A stretch of DNA of 42,683 nucleotides. It comes from Olsenella_K sp036454645. GTDB lineage: Bacteria; Actinomycetota; Coriobacteriia; Coriobacteriales; Atopobiaceae. The notes beneath the pieces are model-generated. The model saw nothing but the letters and a program-made list of their open reading frames with translations. It made no database searches and was not told the DNA's origin. The DNA is taken from assembly GCA_036454645.1 (NCBI GenBank), contig JAZHSQ010000020.1:1-42683 (forward strand). The letters run 5' to 3'. How positions within the stretch are numbered: the stretch's first letter is position 1; every line of letters starts with the position of its first letter. The position numbers and the translations under genes were made by a program. Shown here one piece after another: positions 7,247-14,480 of the stretch.

Positions 7247-7960
7247 ATGTCACTCGTGCGCTTGGAAATATCATCAGTGGTCGTCGGCGAGGGTACCGTC
7301 TCTTCGATGGTGATCCTCAAGCCACACAGGCGGACGGCCCCCTCGGCGAAGCTCCCGATCAGAATCGGCACCGTGGAGAGCACGGCGATCAGCATGGGTA
7401 TCGACGGCACAAAGCATCGTCGCCCCATGACCCACGACCTTCTCAACGACGTCATCGGCTCGCTGGGCGGGCGCCTCGTCAGCGTGGTGATCAACGACGT
7501 CAGGGGCACCACCTTCTATGCCCAGCTCCGCATCGTCACCTCCTCCGGGAGCCAGGTCAGCGTTGATGCCAGGCCCTCGGACGCCATAGCGCTCGCCGTC
7601 CGCGCGCACGTGCCCATCTTCGCGGAGGAGGAGGTCGTCGACACCGCCTCCCTCCCCGACTTCTCCTCCGTCGAGGCCGAGGAGCGCAAGGAGGAGCTCG
7701 AGCGCTTCCACGACTTCGTCGAGGGGCTCACGCCCGATGACTTCGCCTACGCCGAACCCGCTGCCGACGCCGCCGCAGGTGCCACTGACGACGCCGCACC
7801 CGAGGCACGTACGAGGCCCTCTCGGCCCGCCTCGCGCGATCTGGGCCCTGCGGGCGACGAGGGTACGCGAGGTCGCGGCCGCAGGTGCGAGAAGCCCGGC
7901 CAGGACCTCAGGGACGACCTGGCGGACGGCACCAACCCCACCGAACACCCTGGGAAGTAG
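7247..7960 (+). CDS. DUF151 bifunctional nuclease-family protein
   Basis: A 237-residue protein from ATG 7247 after CAGGGAGAAG. Residues 1-140 match the DUF151/BFN domain: an N-terminal strand-rich segment, STAISMGIDG, then RPMTHDLLNDVIGSLGG, and a later DARPSDAIALAVRAHVPIF stretch that is diagnostic of the family. Family members have reported DNase/RNase activity, and others are of unknown role; the substrate here cannot be told. Residues 160-237 are a low-complexity Ala/Asp/Arg-rich tail. An IS3-family element is inserted 76 bases beyond the stop codon, so the gene itself looks intact. It is preceded by an extended -10 promoter and follows the tRNA cluster on the opposite strand. Confidence 0.88.
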   Translation: MSLVRLEISSVVVGEGTVSSMVILKPHRRTAPSAKLPIRIGTVESTAISMGIDGTKHRRPMTHDLLNDVIGSLGGRLVSVVINDVRGTTFYAQLRIVTSSGSQVSVDARPSDAIALAVRAHVPIFAEEEVVDTASLPDFSSVEAEERKEELERFHDFVEGLTPDDFAYAEPAADAAAGATDDAAPEARTRPSRPASRDLGPAGDEGTRGRGRRCEKPGQDLRDDLADGTNPTEHPGK

Positions 7961-8036
7961 CTCCTGGACGCCGGCCAGGCGCCCGAGACCGAAGGCGCCG
8001 GGATGCAGGCCTACAAAGAAGGGACCGGGCCCAGGG

Positions 8037-8060
8037 TGAACTGCGTCCCAAAACTTGGAC
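8037..8060 (+). repeat. IS left inverted repeat
   Basis: This end matches the inverted complement of 9468-9491, with differences at base 9 and in a 3-base A/T tract in the middle. Confidence 0.85.
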
Positions 8061-8073
8061 GGCCAAATAGAGA

Positions 8074-8985
8074 CTAAGCCACGCTCAGGGACTGATTCCG
8101 GAACTCCTCCGGGGTCAGTCCCTTCAGTTTAACTTGCCGCCCTCTCGTGTTCCAGTGGATGACGTAGGCGTCGAGATCCCTCTTGAACGCATCGAGGCTC
8201 GGCCACACCCGGTTCCGGAAGAACTCGTCCTTCGGGTGCCCGAACACCTGCTCCGTCGCGCCGTTGTCAATGCAGCTGCCCTTCCGGGACATGCTCTGCA
8301 CGATGCCGGCCTCCTCGAGCCTGCCGCACCACTCCGCGTGCTGGTACTGCCACCCCATGTCCGAGTGCAGTATCGGCCTGGCGCCCTCGGGCTTCTTGGA
8401 CACGAGCTGGTCGAGCAGCTCGCGCTGCTGCGCCATGTCGGGGTGCGTCGACGTCGACCAGGCGACGATCTCCTTGCTGCCGAAGTCGTACACGGGCGCG
8501 AAGTAGGCCTTCCCCCACGGCCGCTTGAACTCGGTGACGTCGGTGCCCATCTTCTCCCAGGGCCCGTCGGCCTCGAAGTCTCGCCCCAACACGTTCACGA
8601 AGGTCCTGCCCACGACTCCCTTGTACGAGTTGTACCTGCGGTAGTCCGTCTCGCGCCGTATCCCGCAGCTGATGCCCATCTCGCGCATCATCTTGAGCAC
8701 CGTCTTGTCGGCTATGCGCACGCCCTCCTCGGCGCGCAGGCACATCGCGATCTGGCGGTGGCCGCACCCGTTCGGCGTCCTGCCGAAGATCCCCGCGACC
8801 TTCTCCCTGAGCTCGGGCCTCGTGGGGCCCTTCGGGTGCGCCAGCGCGTAGTAGTAGCTCGACCTGGCGAGACCGGCGCATTCGAGCAGGTCGGAGAGCG
8901 GGTACCGCCCTGAAAGCTCGCTCACGAAGACCGCCTTCTCGCGGTTCGAGAGCGCTTCTCCGCCTTCAGGGCGATCGATTTTTTT
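8074..8985 (-). CDS. IS3-family transposase OrfB (DDE integrase domain)
   Basis: About 303 residues, expressed as an OrfAB fusion by -1 slippage at 8979-8985. The N-terminal part has the HTH_21-like segment (AGLARSSYYYAL, KMMREMGIS). The rve catalytic core shows the first Asp in GTDVTEF, the second in LHSDMGWQY, and the Glu in DNGATEQ. Exactly 35 residues separate the second Asp from the Glu: the D-D-35-E signature. The C-terminus (IHWNTRGRQVKLKGLTPEE) is typical of IS3 OrfB. All catalytic residues are present, so the transposase may be active. Confidence 0.93.
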   Translation of the reverse strand, partial: KKIDRPEGGEALSNREKAVFVSELSGRYPLSDLLECAGLARSSYYYALAHPKGPTRPELREKVAGIFGRTPNGCGHRQIAMCLRAEEGVRIADKTVLKMMREMGISCGIRRETDYRRYNSYKGVVGRTFVNVLGRDFEADGPWEKMGTDVTEFKRPWGKAYFAPVYDFGSKEIVAWSTSTHPDMAQQRELLDQLVSKKPEGARPILHSDMGWQYQHAEWCGRLEEAGIVQSMSRKGSCIDNGATEQVFGHPKDEFFRNRVWPSLDAFKRDLDAYVIHWNTRGRQVKLKGLTPEEFRNQSLSVA

Positions 8986-9443
8986 AGGTAGGCGTTCTCC
9001 GCCTCCAGCCTCTCGATCCTGCGCTCTAGCTCCCGCTCCCGCGTCGTCCCCTCGGACTCGCCCCCGGCGCCCCGCGGCCGCCCCTTGGGTCTGGGCCTGA
9101 GCGCGTCGACGCCGCCCTCGCGGTACAGCTTGCACCACCTGCCCAGGGGCGAGCGCGACGCGACCCCGTAGGCCGCCATCGCCTCGACGACGGACATCTC
9201 GCCCTCGACCACGGCCCTGGCCGCGGCGCACTTCAGCTCCCAGCTGTATTTCGCCGGGGTCCTCCCCATGTTCAGCAGGCCCTCCAATCCGACGGCGCGG
9301 AACGTGTAGAGCCATTTTCTCACGGCCTCCTGGGGAAGCGACATCATGGAGGCGACCGGGCCGTAGCCGTAGCCCATCTCGAACAGCCTTGCCGCCTCCC
9401 TTCTGGAGTCGGCATCGTGCTTCAGACGCAAGCCGTCAGGCAT
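8922..9443 (-). CDS. IS3-family OrfA (HTH and leucine-zipper DNA-binding protein)
   Basis: 173 residues from ATG 9443, chosen because GGGAGG lies 9 bases upstream; a TTG within the terminal repeat is a less likely start. Two helix-turn-helix segments are visible (EAARLFEMGYGYGPVASMM, and a second near MSVVEAMAAYGVASRSPL). A C-terminal coiled coil follows (ERELERRIERLEAENAYL), the leucine-zipper-like region used for oligomerisation. OrfA alone normally regulates transposition and binds the inverted repeats; fused to OrfB it forms the transposase. The zero-frame product ends at SRTARRRSS. Confidence 0.9.
   Translation of the reverse strand: MPDGLRLKHDADSRREAARLFEMGYGYGPVASMMSLPQEAVRKWLYTFRAVGLEGLLNMGRTPAKYSWELKCAAARAVVEGEMSVVEAMAAYGVASRSPLGRWCKLYREGGVDALRPRPKGRPRGAGGESEGTTRERELERRIERLEAENAYLKKSIALKAEKRSRTARRRSS
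8979..8985 (-). promoter_or_regulatory. Programmed -1 frameshift slippery site A-AAA-AAA
   Basis: Seven consecutive A on the minus strand are in the right register (CTA AAA AAA TCG in the OrfA frame). Shifting back one base continues as IDRPEGG in the OrfB frame. This is the canonical IS3-family recoding signal. Confidence 0.9.
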
Positions 9444-9467
9444 AAAGACGAACCTCCCATTTCTTGT

Positions 9468-9491
9468 GTCCAAGAAATGGGAGGCAGTTCA
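9468..9491 (+). repeat. IS right inverted repeat
   Basis: This is the partner of 8037-8060. It ends in TTCA at 9491. Confidence 0.85.
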
Positions 9492-9634
9492 CATCTGCCC
9501 CGGGCCTTCATCCTGTACGGGCGCACTTGCCTTGGGCTCGCACGGCGACGGGCACCACTCGCGCCTTGGACACTCGCGCCTGGGGCCACTTGCGATCAGT
9601 TGGCGTGAGCCGTGCGTTCGCGAGCGAGACGCCG

Positions 9635-9874
9635 CTACTCCTGCCAGGCAGCGGCCTCCTTGGCGGTAATCGGCTTGATGTCCTCGCCGTCGGCGTACTT
9701 GGACTCGGCCCCGCCCTTGCCAGTGAGGAAGAAGAAGCCGGAGCGGTTCTTGTAGAGGACCTCCTCGTAGCCGGCCGGGTCGCCGAACTCGCCGAAGGTC
9801 TTGTGGCCGAGCTCGACGCTCTTCTCGGTGTCGTAGACGTGACGCTTGCCCTCGAAGGTCTTGGTCTTACGCAT
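9635..9874 (-). CDS. Small hypothetical protein
   Basis: 79 residues from ATG 9874, with AGGAG eight bases upstream; an alternative in-frame start at 9892 lacks such a site. The sequence MRKTKTFEGKRHVYDTEKS is basic at the N-terminus. The rest is polar and globular-looking (GHKTFGEFGDPAGYEEVLYKN, then SGFFFLTGKGGAES). There is no signal peptide, membrane span or metal-binding motif. The strand-loop pattern suggests a compact beta-rich fold. It stands alone between the IS element and a phased palindrome array. I do not recognise a characterised family. Confidence 0.75.
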   Translation of the reverse strand: MRKTKTFEGKRHVYDTEKSVELGHKTFGEFGDPAGYEEVLYKNRSGFFFLTGKGGAESKYADGEDIKPITAKEAAAWQE

Positions 9875-9986
9875 GATGAGAACTCCTAACATACCGACAG
9901 TATGATTTCAAGCAAATCTCGGTGGCAGGCAATCTGCAACCAAGCATGCATTTTGCCCTTGTTGAACATGCGGCGCAATACCTGTT

Positions 9987-10113
9987 CACAAAACTGTCGA
10001 CTTTCTTGCTCGACATGTCGAGTTCTCTGGTCGACATGTCGAGTTCGTTGCTCGACGTGTCGAGTTCGGTTACAGAGCCACTGGTCGGGGCCTTGCGCCT
10101 GCTCGACATGTCG
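9987..10113. repeat. 21-bp-phased array of CGACATGTCG palindromes
   Basis: Palindromes occur at 10008-10021 (CTCGACATGTCGAG, perfect), 10029-10042 (one mismatch) and 10050-10063 (CTCGACGTGTCGAG). They are spaced exactly 21 bp apart. A degenerate copy with the GTCGA core lies a further 21 bp upstream (9995-9999), and another CTCGACATGTCG half-array follows at 10102-10113. The spacing equals two DNA turns, which suggests a protein-binding array. Because 21 is divisible by three, a heptad-like peptide repeat could also be encoded, but no convincing gene is seen. Confidence 0.8.
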
Positions 10114-10217
10114 TCGACGTGTACGCTGGGGGGCCAAGGTCCTGTGTCTGCGATAGCAGCGTCAGGGAGGCGGCACAGCGTCCCGCGAGCCTGCAGCGGC
10201 TGCCGCGACACTACCAT

Positions 10218-10276
10218 GGTGAGATTTCGTTCACTTATGGCCAGGCTCGGGCTGCGCAATTGAACGGATTCTCACC
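10218..10276. repeat. 59-bp imperfect palindromic repeat, copy A
   Basis: The left arm GGTGAGATTTCGTTCA (10218-10233) and right arm TGAACGGATTCTCACC (10261-10276) pair at 14 of 16 positions. The same architecture recurs at 11657-11715 and 13250-13308, each exactly 59 bp. Confidence 0.8.
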
Positions 10277-10305
10277 CTATGTGAAGCGAAGCAATAGCGG
10301 GAGCC

Positions 10306-10365
10306 GCGGCGGGCGACACGGGGCCGGGCTGCGGCGGGCGACACGGGGCCGGGCTGCGGCGGGCG
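10306..10365 (+). repeat. 25-bp tandem repeat, 2.4 copies
   Basis: The unit beginning GCGGCGGGCGACACGGGG occurs at 10306-10330 and 10331-10355, with a partial third copy at 10356-10365. It lies in the DegV upstream region. Confidence 0.85.
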
Positions 10366-10576
10366 CCAGGAGGATCTCGCAAACGCCCGACGGATACCTG
10401 ACAGATTCTTATGCACCTGTTGATTTATCCTCGCACGCCGCTCCCAAGTGGTAGGACGCTCTGCTAGTTGCGGTATCTTAGGTCACGTTCGATGAGACCG
10501 CGAGACTGGGCTTCTCGTGAGGTGGTTCGACCCATGCAAGCCGCAACGTCGGACACCCGGTGACCAAGGAGACCAA

Positions 10577-11521
10577 ATGGCGACCAAGTGCAACATCATG
10601 ACTGATTCGTGCTGCGACTTCTCTGCTGGGGAGGTCGAGGAGGCCGGCATCGCGTGGATCCCCTACACCTACACGGAGACGGGCAAGGAAGACGGACTGT
10701 CCGGCTTCGACGACCTCTTCCAGTCGCGTACCGCGCACGAGTTCTACTCCGCCATCAAGAACGGCGCCTGTCCCATGACCTCCCAGCCGTCGCAGATCGC
10801 CTACGAGCAGGCTTTCGAGCAGGTGCTCGCGACGGGCGTCCCGACCGTTCACTTCTGCCTGTCCAGCGGGATCTCCGGTTCGTACAACGGTGCCGTCACC
10901 GCGCTCGACCGCGTCCGCGAGAAGCACGGAGGGACCCCGCCCACCCCAATCTACGTCGTCGACTGCCTCATCGGCTCGACCACCCAGAACCTCTTCATCC
11001 ATCGCGCCGTGCAGAAGCGCGATGAGGGCCTCACGGCCGAGGAGCTGGTCGCATGGGCCGAGGACGCGCGCTTCCACGTGCACACCATCTTCATGGTGGA
11101 CAACCTCGACGCGCTGCACCGCGGCGGCCGCATCCCCAAGTCGGTCGCGGTCGTCGGCGGCGTGCTGGACGTGAAGCCCCTCCTGACCTTCAGGCTCGAC
11201 GGCTCGCTCGCCGTGATGGGCGTGGCGCGCGGCCGTCGCAAGGCGATGCGCAAGATGCGCGACTTCTACGAGGCGCTCCATGTGCCCGGCTGCCAGGAGA
11301 ACGCAGTCGCCATCGGCGACGCGGACTGTGCGGGAGACGGGGACTCCCTGATGGGCGCGCTCCTGGCGGATGACGCCGACCTCAAGGTGTACCGCTCCAC
11401 CATCGGCCCCACGATCGGCTGTCATGTGGGACCCGACATGCTGTCGTGCTGCTTCTGGGGCGAGGACCGGCGCAAGCCCGGGTTCGACGACTCCAAGAGC
11501 AAGAGCAGGGGGTCGCGGTAG
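10577..11521 (+). CDS. DegV-family fatty-acid-binding protein
   Basis: 314 residues from ATG 10577, chosen for the AAGGAG site; upstream codons add 20 unrelated residues. DegV features are visible. The N-terminal strand ends in MTDSCCDF (usual form TDSxxDL). A Ser-rich lipid carboxylate motif, MTSQPS, is near residue 74. LSSGISGSYNGA is near 95-106. A C-terminal subdomain with GRIPK and KPLLTFRLDG follows. Family members bind a fatty acid and can act as FakB carriers that present it to the FakA kinase. No FakA is in the window. The C-terminus ends in a basic/Ser-rich tail. The gene is flanked by 59-bp repeat copies A and B. Confidence 0.92.
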   Translation: MATKCNIMTDSCCDFSAGEVEEAGIAWIPYTYTETGKEDGLSGFDDLFQSRTAHEFYSAIKNGACPMTSQPSQIAYEQAFEQVLATGVPTVHFCLSSGISGSYNGAVTALDRVREKHGGTPPTPIYVVDCLIGSTTQNLFIHRAVQKRDEGLTAEELVAWAEDARFHVHTIFMVDNLDALHRGGRIPKSVAVVGGVLDVKPLLTFRLDGSLAVMGVARGRRKAMRKMRDFYEALHVPGCQENAVAIGDADCAGDGDSLMGALLADDADLKVYRSTIGPTIGCHVGPDMLSCCFWGEDRRKPGFDDSKSKSRGSR

Positions 11522-11601
11522 CAAGCGGACGCGCCCGGACCGGGGTCTGGACGCTGCAGACGGCGGACGGCGGCGCGCTCGCCGGGCCCAGGTTCCGCCC
11601 A

Positions 11602-11652
11602 GGGCGTCGACCAAGACCGGGCCCAAAGCCCGCACGGGGCGTCTACCAAGAC
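11602..11652 (+). repeat. Direct repeat with 35-bp offset
   Basis: GGGCGTCGACCAAGAC at 11602-11617 recurs at 11637-11652 with one change (15 of 16). It lies in the gap after degV. Confidence 0.7.
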
Positions 11653-11656
11653 AAAG

Positions 11657-11715
11657 TGTGAGGCTTCGTTCACGAGAGCACGTCCTTCTCGCCCAAAAGT
11701 AAACGAAGTCTCAAC
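11657..11715. repeat. 59-bp imperfect palindromic repeat, copy B
   Basis: The left arm TGTGAGGCTTCGTTCA (11657-11672) and right arm TAAACGAAGTCTCAAC (11700-11715) pair at about 12 of 16 positions. The left arm closely matches copies A and C. A GTATGTGA flank follows, as in copy A. Confidence 0.8.
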
Positions 11716-11873
11716 GTATGTGAGGCTGTGCGGAGCATGGTTCGCCGCAACACGTAGACGATGTGGATACGAACAACCGTTCGCCGATTGTGGCGTCGCG
11801 TCGCGACGCGGAATCGCCGACGGTAGTACCCTTCTGCCCACCCCTCGCTGGGGGCACGGGCAGGAGGTGTGCC

Positions 11874-12995
11874 ATGGGGAGGCGAGACAGTCTTGAGAGG
11901 CGGCTTGACCAGGCGCTTGCGCGCGGGGTCTGCCTGCACGCGAGCGATGACGCCGAGCGTCAGCGCCTGCGTCGCATGGTAAGGCGCGGAATCGTCTCGT
12001 CGCCCGTGAGGGGCCAGTTCGTCCGGACTGCGGCATGGACGGCGCTCAATCCGCGGGCCCGCGCGCTCGTGCTCATCCGCTCGCTCGCAATCCTGCATCC
12101 AGATTGGGTCTTCTGCGGCGTCAGCGCCGCGATCGTCCATGGGCTCTCCGTGTCATTCCACCTGCTTGGTCAGGTGCACATCGCCGTGCCGCGCTCACGC
12201 CATGGCAGGAGCACGCGCGTCGTCGCACGGCACGCGATCGGGAAGGTCCCCGTCGTGCGGGTCGATGGCATACGCGTGACCTCACTCCCCCGCACCGTCG
12301 TCGACTGTCTACGACATACGAGCTTCGCCGAGGGCCTCGTGATAGCGGACTCTTCGCTGCAGGCAACCCGCATGTCGACAGGACCGTTCTGCGAGCTACT
12401 CGGACGCGTCGGCCGCGGGCTGCGTGGGATTCGCCACGCCCTTTCGACCATCTCGTGGGCGGACGCCAGGAGCGAGAGCGGGGGCGAGTCCCTCGCGCGG
12501 GCCCTCATGGTTGAGCTGGGGTACCAAGTCCCGGAACTTCAGCCCTGCGTGTCAAGTGCCCTTGGCGACGGCCACGTCTACAGGCCGGACTTCACGTGGA
12601 GGCTCCCGACGGGAACCGTCTACGGGGAGTTCGACGGCAGGGCAAAGTACGTCGACCCCGCGATGACACGCGGCCGGAACGCCCTCGACGTGCTGGCAGA
12701 CGAGCGCATCCGGGAGTCAAGGCTCGCGGCAAGCGGACGCGTGATGCGCCTCTCCTACGCGGACCTCCGCCCGGAGCGCCTGGCACGGGTGCTGGACGCC
12801 TTCGGCATACCACGCGAGCGACCGCGGGCGCTGCTCGACCTGCGGCCGCCGTCGCTTCGTGATGCACGTGACCGGGGCTCCCGCACGCGGCGGGACCCCC
12901 GTGCTCGCACGGGCAAGCCGAGGCGTCGCGACGGCGCGCCCGCAGCCGTCGCGCACGCCGCCGAGCGGCCCGAGCGTCGCCTGGCGACGAAGTAG
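11874..12995 (+). CDS. AbiEi-like winged-helix protein with PD-(D/E)XK nuclease-like domain
   Basis: 373 residues from ATG 11874 after AGGAGG; an ATG at 11763 has no such site. The N-terminal 75 residues look like the AbiEi antitoxin winged helix (RRMVRRGIVSSPVRGQFVR, then LVLIRSLAILHPDWVFCGVSAAIVHGL). Middle residues carry HIAVP and VTSLPRTVVDCL, as in actinobacterial AbiEi-like proteins. Near residue 240-260, RPDFTW is followed by GEFDGRAKY, which fits a PD-(D/E)XK/DUF559-type nuclease fold (PD, then E-x-D-x-x-x-K). The C-terminal 50 residues are Arg-rich and probably disordered. No AbiEii-type toxin lies next to it, so it is an orphan. Function is unclear: orphan antitoxin/regulator or a small nuclease. 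Confidence 0.7.
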   Translation: MGRRDSLERRLDQALARGVCLHASDDAERQRLRRMVRRGIVSSPVRGQFVRTAAWTALNPRARALVLIRSLAILHPDWVFCGVSAAIVHGLSVSFHLLGQVHIAVPRSRHGRSTRVVARHAIGKVPVVRVDGIRVTSLPRTVVDCLRHTSFAEGLVIADSSLQATRMSTGPFCELLGRVGRGLRGIRHALSTISWADARSESGGESLARALMVELGYQVPELQPCVSSALGDGHVYRPDFTWRLPTGTVYGEFDGRAKYVDPAMTRGRNALDVLADERIRESRLAASGRVMRLSYADLRPERLARVLDAFGIPRERPRALLDLRPPSLRDARDRGSRTRRDPRARTGKPRRRDGAPAAVAHAAERPERRLATK

Positions 12996-13249
12996 ACAGG
13001 TCGCCGCTAGCCGCATGCTCTGTGACCCTGCGATTCTCGATATGCGTGGACACGCGGAGGAAATCTAGAGGACGCGGACCACTTGACGCCGGACGGCGAC
13101 CACGCTCGAAGGCAAAGTGCAGCATGCAACCGTGCGACGCACAACAATAGGCCAGCACCGGCGGGGTATGTCGCGGCTGCAGGTGCACGACGCTGCGGCT
13201 GGCGCGTGACGCTCCGAATCACCCCGGAGGTGCCGCGACGTTCGCAAAT
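12996..13249. other. Gap between the AbiEi-like gene and repeat copy C
   Basis: About 250 bases without a supportable gene. Short reading frames exist on both strands but lack ribosome binding sites. No hairpin with a U-tract is evident. Confidence 0.5.
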
Positions 13250-13308
13250 GGTGAGACTTCGTTCACTTCGGGCCCTCTCAGAGAGGTAAATCCGAACGAA
13301 ACCTCAAC
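13250..13308. repeat. 59-bp imperfect palindromic repeat, copy C
   Basis: The left arm GGTGAGACTTCGTTCA (13250-13265) and right arm CGAACGAAACCTCAAC (13293-13308) pair at about 12 of 16 positions. The left arm differs from copy A at a single base. Confidence 0.8.
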
Positions 13309-13370
13309 CTATCGCTGCACGACCATGACACGCCCCCAATGCGTGACGCGAGCTGCCAATCACAAGGCCA

Positions 13371-13475
13371 CGTCGCGGCATCCTTCGTCGCGGCATCCTT
13401 CGTCGCGGCATCCTTCGTCGCGACATCCTTCGTCGCGGCATCTTTCGTCGCGACACCCTCCGTCGCGGCATCCTC
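13371..13475 (+). repeat. 15-bp minisatellite, seven copies
   Basis: The unit CGTCGCGGCATCCTT is repeated seven times (13371, 13386, 13401, 13416, 13431, 13446, 13461), with the later units diverging. It lies about 180 bases upstream of the HAD gene. It would encode repeated VAASF or ATKDA peptides, but no start site supports translation. Confidence 0.9.
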
Positions 13476-13514
13476 AGGCGTGACACCTGGCATCGCGGGA
13501 GCGCCCGCAGGCAA

Positions 13515-13523
13515 TGCTAGAAT
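13515..13523 (+). promoter_or_regulatory. Extended -10 promoter of the HAD gene
   Basis: TGCTAGAAT is an extended -10 element about 130 bases upstream of the HAD start, just downstream of the minisatellite. No -35 consensus is visible. Confidence 0.45.
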
Positions 13524-13655
13524 CAGCCGGTAGATGCCCAAACAAGAAAAGCAACGAGACATCGCCGCATCTCCTGCGCCTGCCGCGCCCGGGTGCCGCA
13601 CTCGGGCGCCGCGCACGGCCGCAGCGTCGCGAACCAGACCACGAGGAGGCCAACC

Positions 13656-14354
13656 ATGCCCATAGCCAACGAACAGACAGCGCCGAAGCCCTCCCTCGAG
13701 GGCGTCATCTTCGACATGGACGGCCTGATGGTCGACACCGAGCCGATCTGGACCAAGGCCTGGGCCCCCACGCTCGAGGAGTTCGGTATCCACGAGGTCC
13801 CCGAGGGGCTGCCCGACGCCTGCCGCGGCACAGCGGGAAGCTCCACCGCCGAGCAAATCGAGCGATACCTCGGCAACGACGTCGACGGACTCGCCATCTT
13901 CCGACGGCTCGACGAGATCGGCAGCGAGCTCACCCTCAGGGAGGCCACCAAGAAGCCGGGCCTCGACGAGATCCTCGCCTACCTGGAGGGACGCGGCATA
14001 CCGATGGCAGTCGCAAGCTCCGGTGGAATCGACAGGATACTCGCCCAGCTCGACAGGCTCGGCCTCCGCAAGCACTTCGCGAGAATCGTCAGCGGCAGGA
14101 ACCTCGAACACCCCAAGCCGGCACCCGACGTCTTCCTGCTTGCCGCGGGTCAGCTTGGGGCAAGGCCCGAGAAGGCCATCGTGCTCGAGGACGCACCGGC
14201 CGGAATCACCGCCGCGCATGCCGGTGGCTTCGTCCCAATCATGGTTCCCGACCAGGTCGCTCCCACGCCGGAGATCCGGGAGAAGGCCTTCGCCATCTGC
14301 GCCGACCTCCTCGAGGCGCGCGACCTCATCGACCGGACGTGGCCCGAGAGGTAG
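13656..14354 (+). CDS. HAD-superfamily phosphatase/phosphoglucomutase-like
   Basis: 232 residues from ATG 13656, after GAGGAGG. Motif I is FDMDGLMVDTE (about 20-30), giving the nucleophile Asp and the acid/base Asp. Motif II is the Ser in AVASSGG. Motif III is the Lys in HPKPAPDVF. Motif IV is VLEDAPAGI. The helical cap between motifs I and II places it in HAD subfamily IA, close to beta-phosphoglucomutase and sugar or nucleotide phosphatases. The substrate cannot be told. An extended -10 box and a 15-bp minisatellite lie upstream. It converges on htpG across a GC-hairpin cluster. Confidence 0.9.
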   Translation: MPIANEQTAPKPSLEGVIFDMDGLMVDTEPIWTKAWAPTLEEFGIHEVPEGLPDACRGTAGSSTAEQIERYLGNDVDGLAIFRRLDEIGSELTLREATKKPGLDEILAYLEGRGIPMAVASSGGIDRILAQLDRLGLRKHFARIVSGRNLEHPKPAPDVFLLAAGQLGARPEKAIVLEDAPAGITAAHAGGFVPIMVPDQVAPTPEIREKAFAICADLLEARDLIDRTWPER

Positions 14355-14416
14355 CCGCGCCACCCTGCCCAGCCGGGCGACGCGGCGTCGGCCCGGCCCG
14401 TTGCCATGCCGACGCA

Positions 14417-14469
14417 CCGGCCGGGCAACATGACGGCGGCCCGGCCGGAGCATTCCGCCCGGCCGGGCC
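14417..14469. terminator. GC-hairpin cluster between HAD and htpG
   Basis: A perfect 10-bp stem, CCGGCCGGGC (14417-14426) with GCCCGGCCGG (14439-14448), has a 12-nt loop. A third copy of the palindromic core (GCCCGGCCGGGC) lies at 14457-14468. U-tracts are absent, so these may be intrinsic terminators of a high-GC type or a repeat cluster. Confidence 0.5.
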
Positions 14470-14480
14470 TCCGATCGCTG

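Larger units (their letters stand above)
8037..9491 (-). mobile_element. Complete IS3-family (IS150-like) insertion sequence
   Basis: The 1455-bp element is bounded by near-perfect terminal inverted repeats of about 24 bp: TGAACTGCGTCCCAAAAC at 8037 and, read inward from 9491 on the other strand, TGAACTGCCTCCCATTTC. Both ends have the TG...CA form. The element contains orfA and orfB overlapping in the -1 frame, with a slippery A-AAA-AAA. No 3-4 bp target duplication is evident: the flanks are GGG on the left and CAT on the right. That could mean an old insertion, or recombination between copies. Confidence 0.93.

Noticed and set aside
8034..9494. Target-site duplication of the IS element
   Set aside because: The three bases outside each end (GGG and CAT) do not match, and no 3-5 bp duplication could be found by shifting the ends.
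9867..10259. Minus-strand frame with ELDMSS-type heptads over the palindrome array
   Set aside because: No ribosome binding site was found, it overlaps the start of the small protein gene, and the palindromic symmetry better explains the repeat. It is kept only as an alternative.
13371..13475. Possible CRISPR array
   Set aside because: Units are 15 bp and contiguous with no unique spacers, and no cas genes are present. This is a minisatellite.
13278..14453. Minus-strand frame antisense to the HAD gene, including repeated ATKDA peptides
   Set aside because: The HAD gene on the plus strand has all four catalytic motifs. The repeat peptides come from the 15-bp minisatellite.
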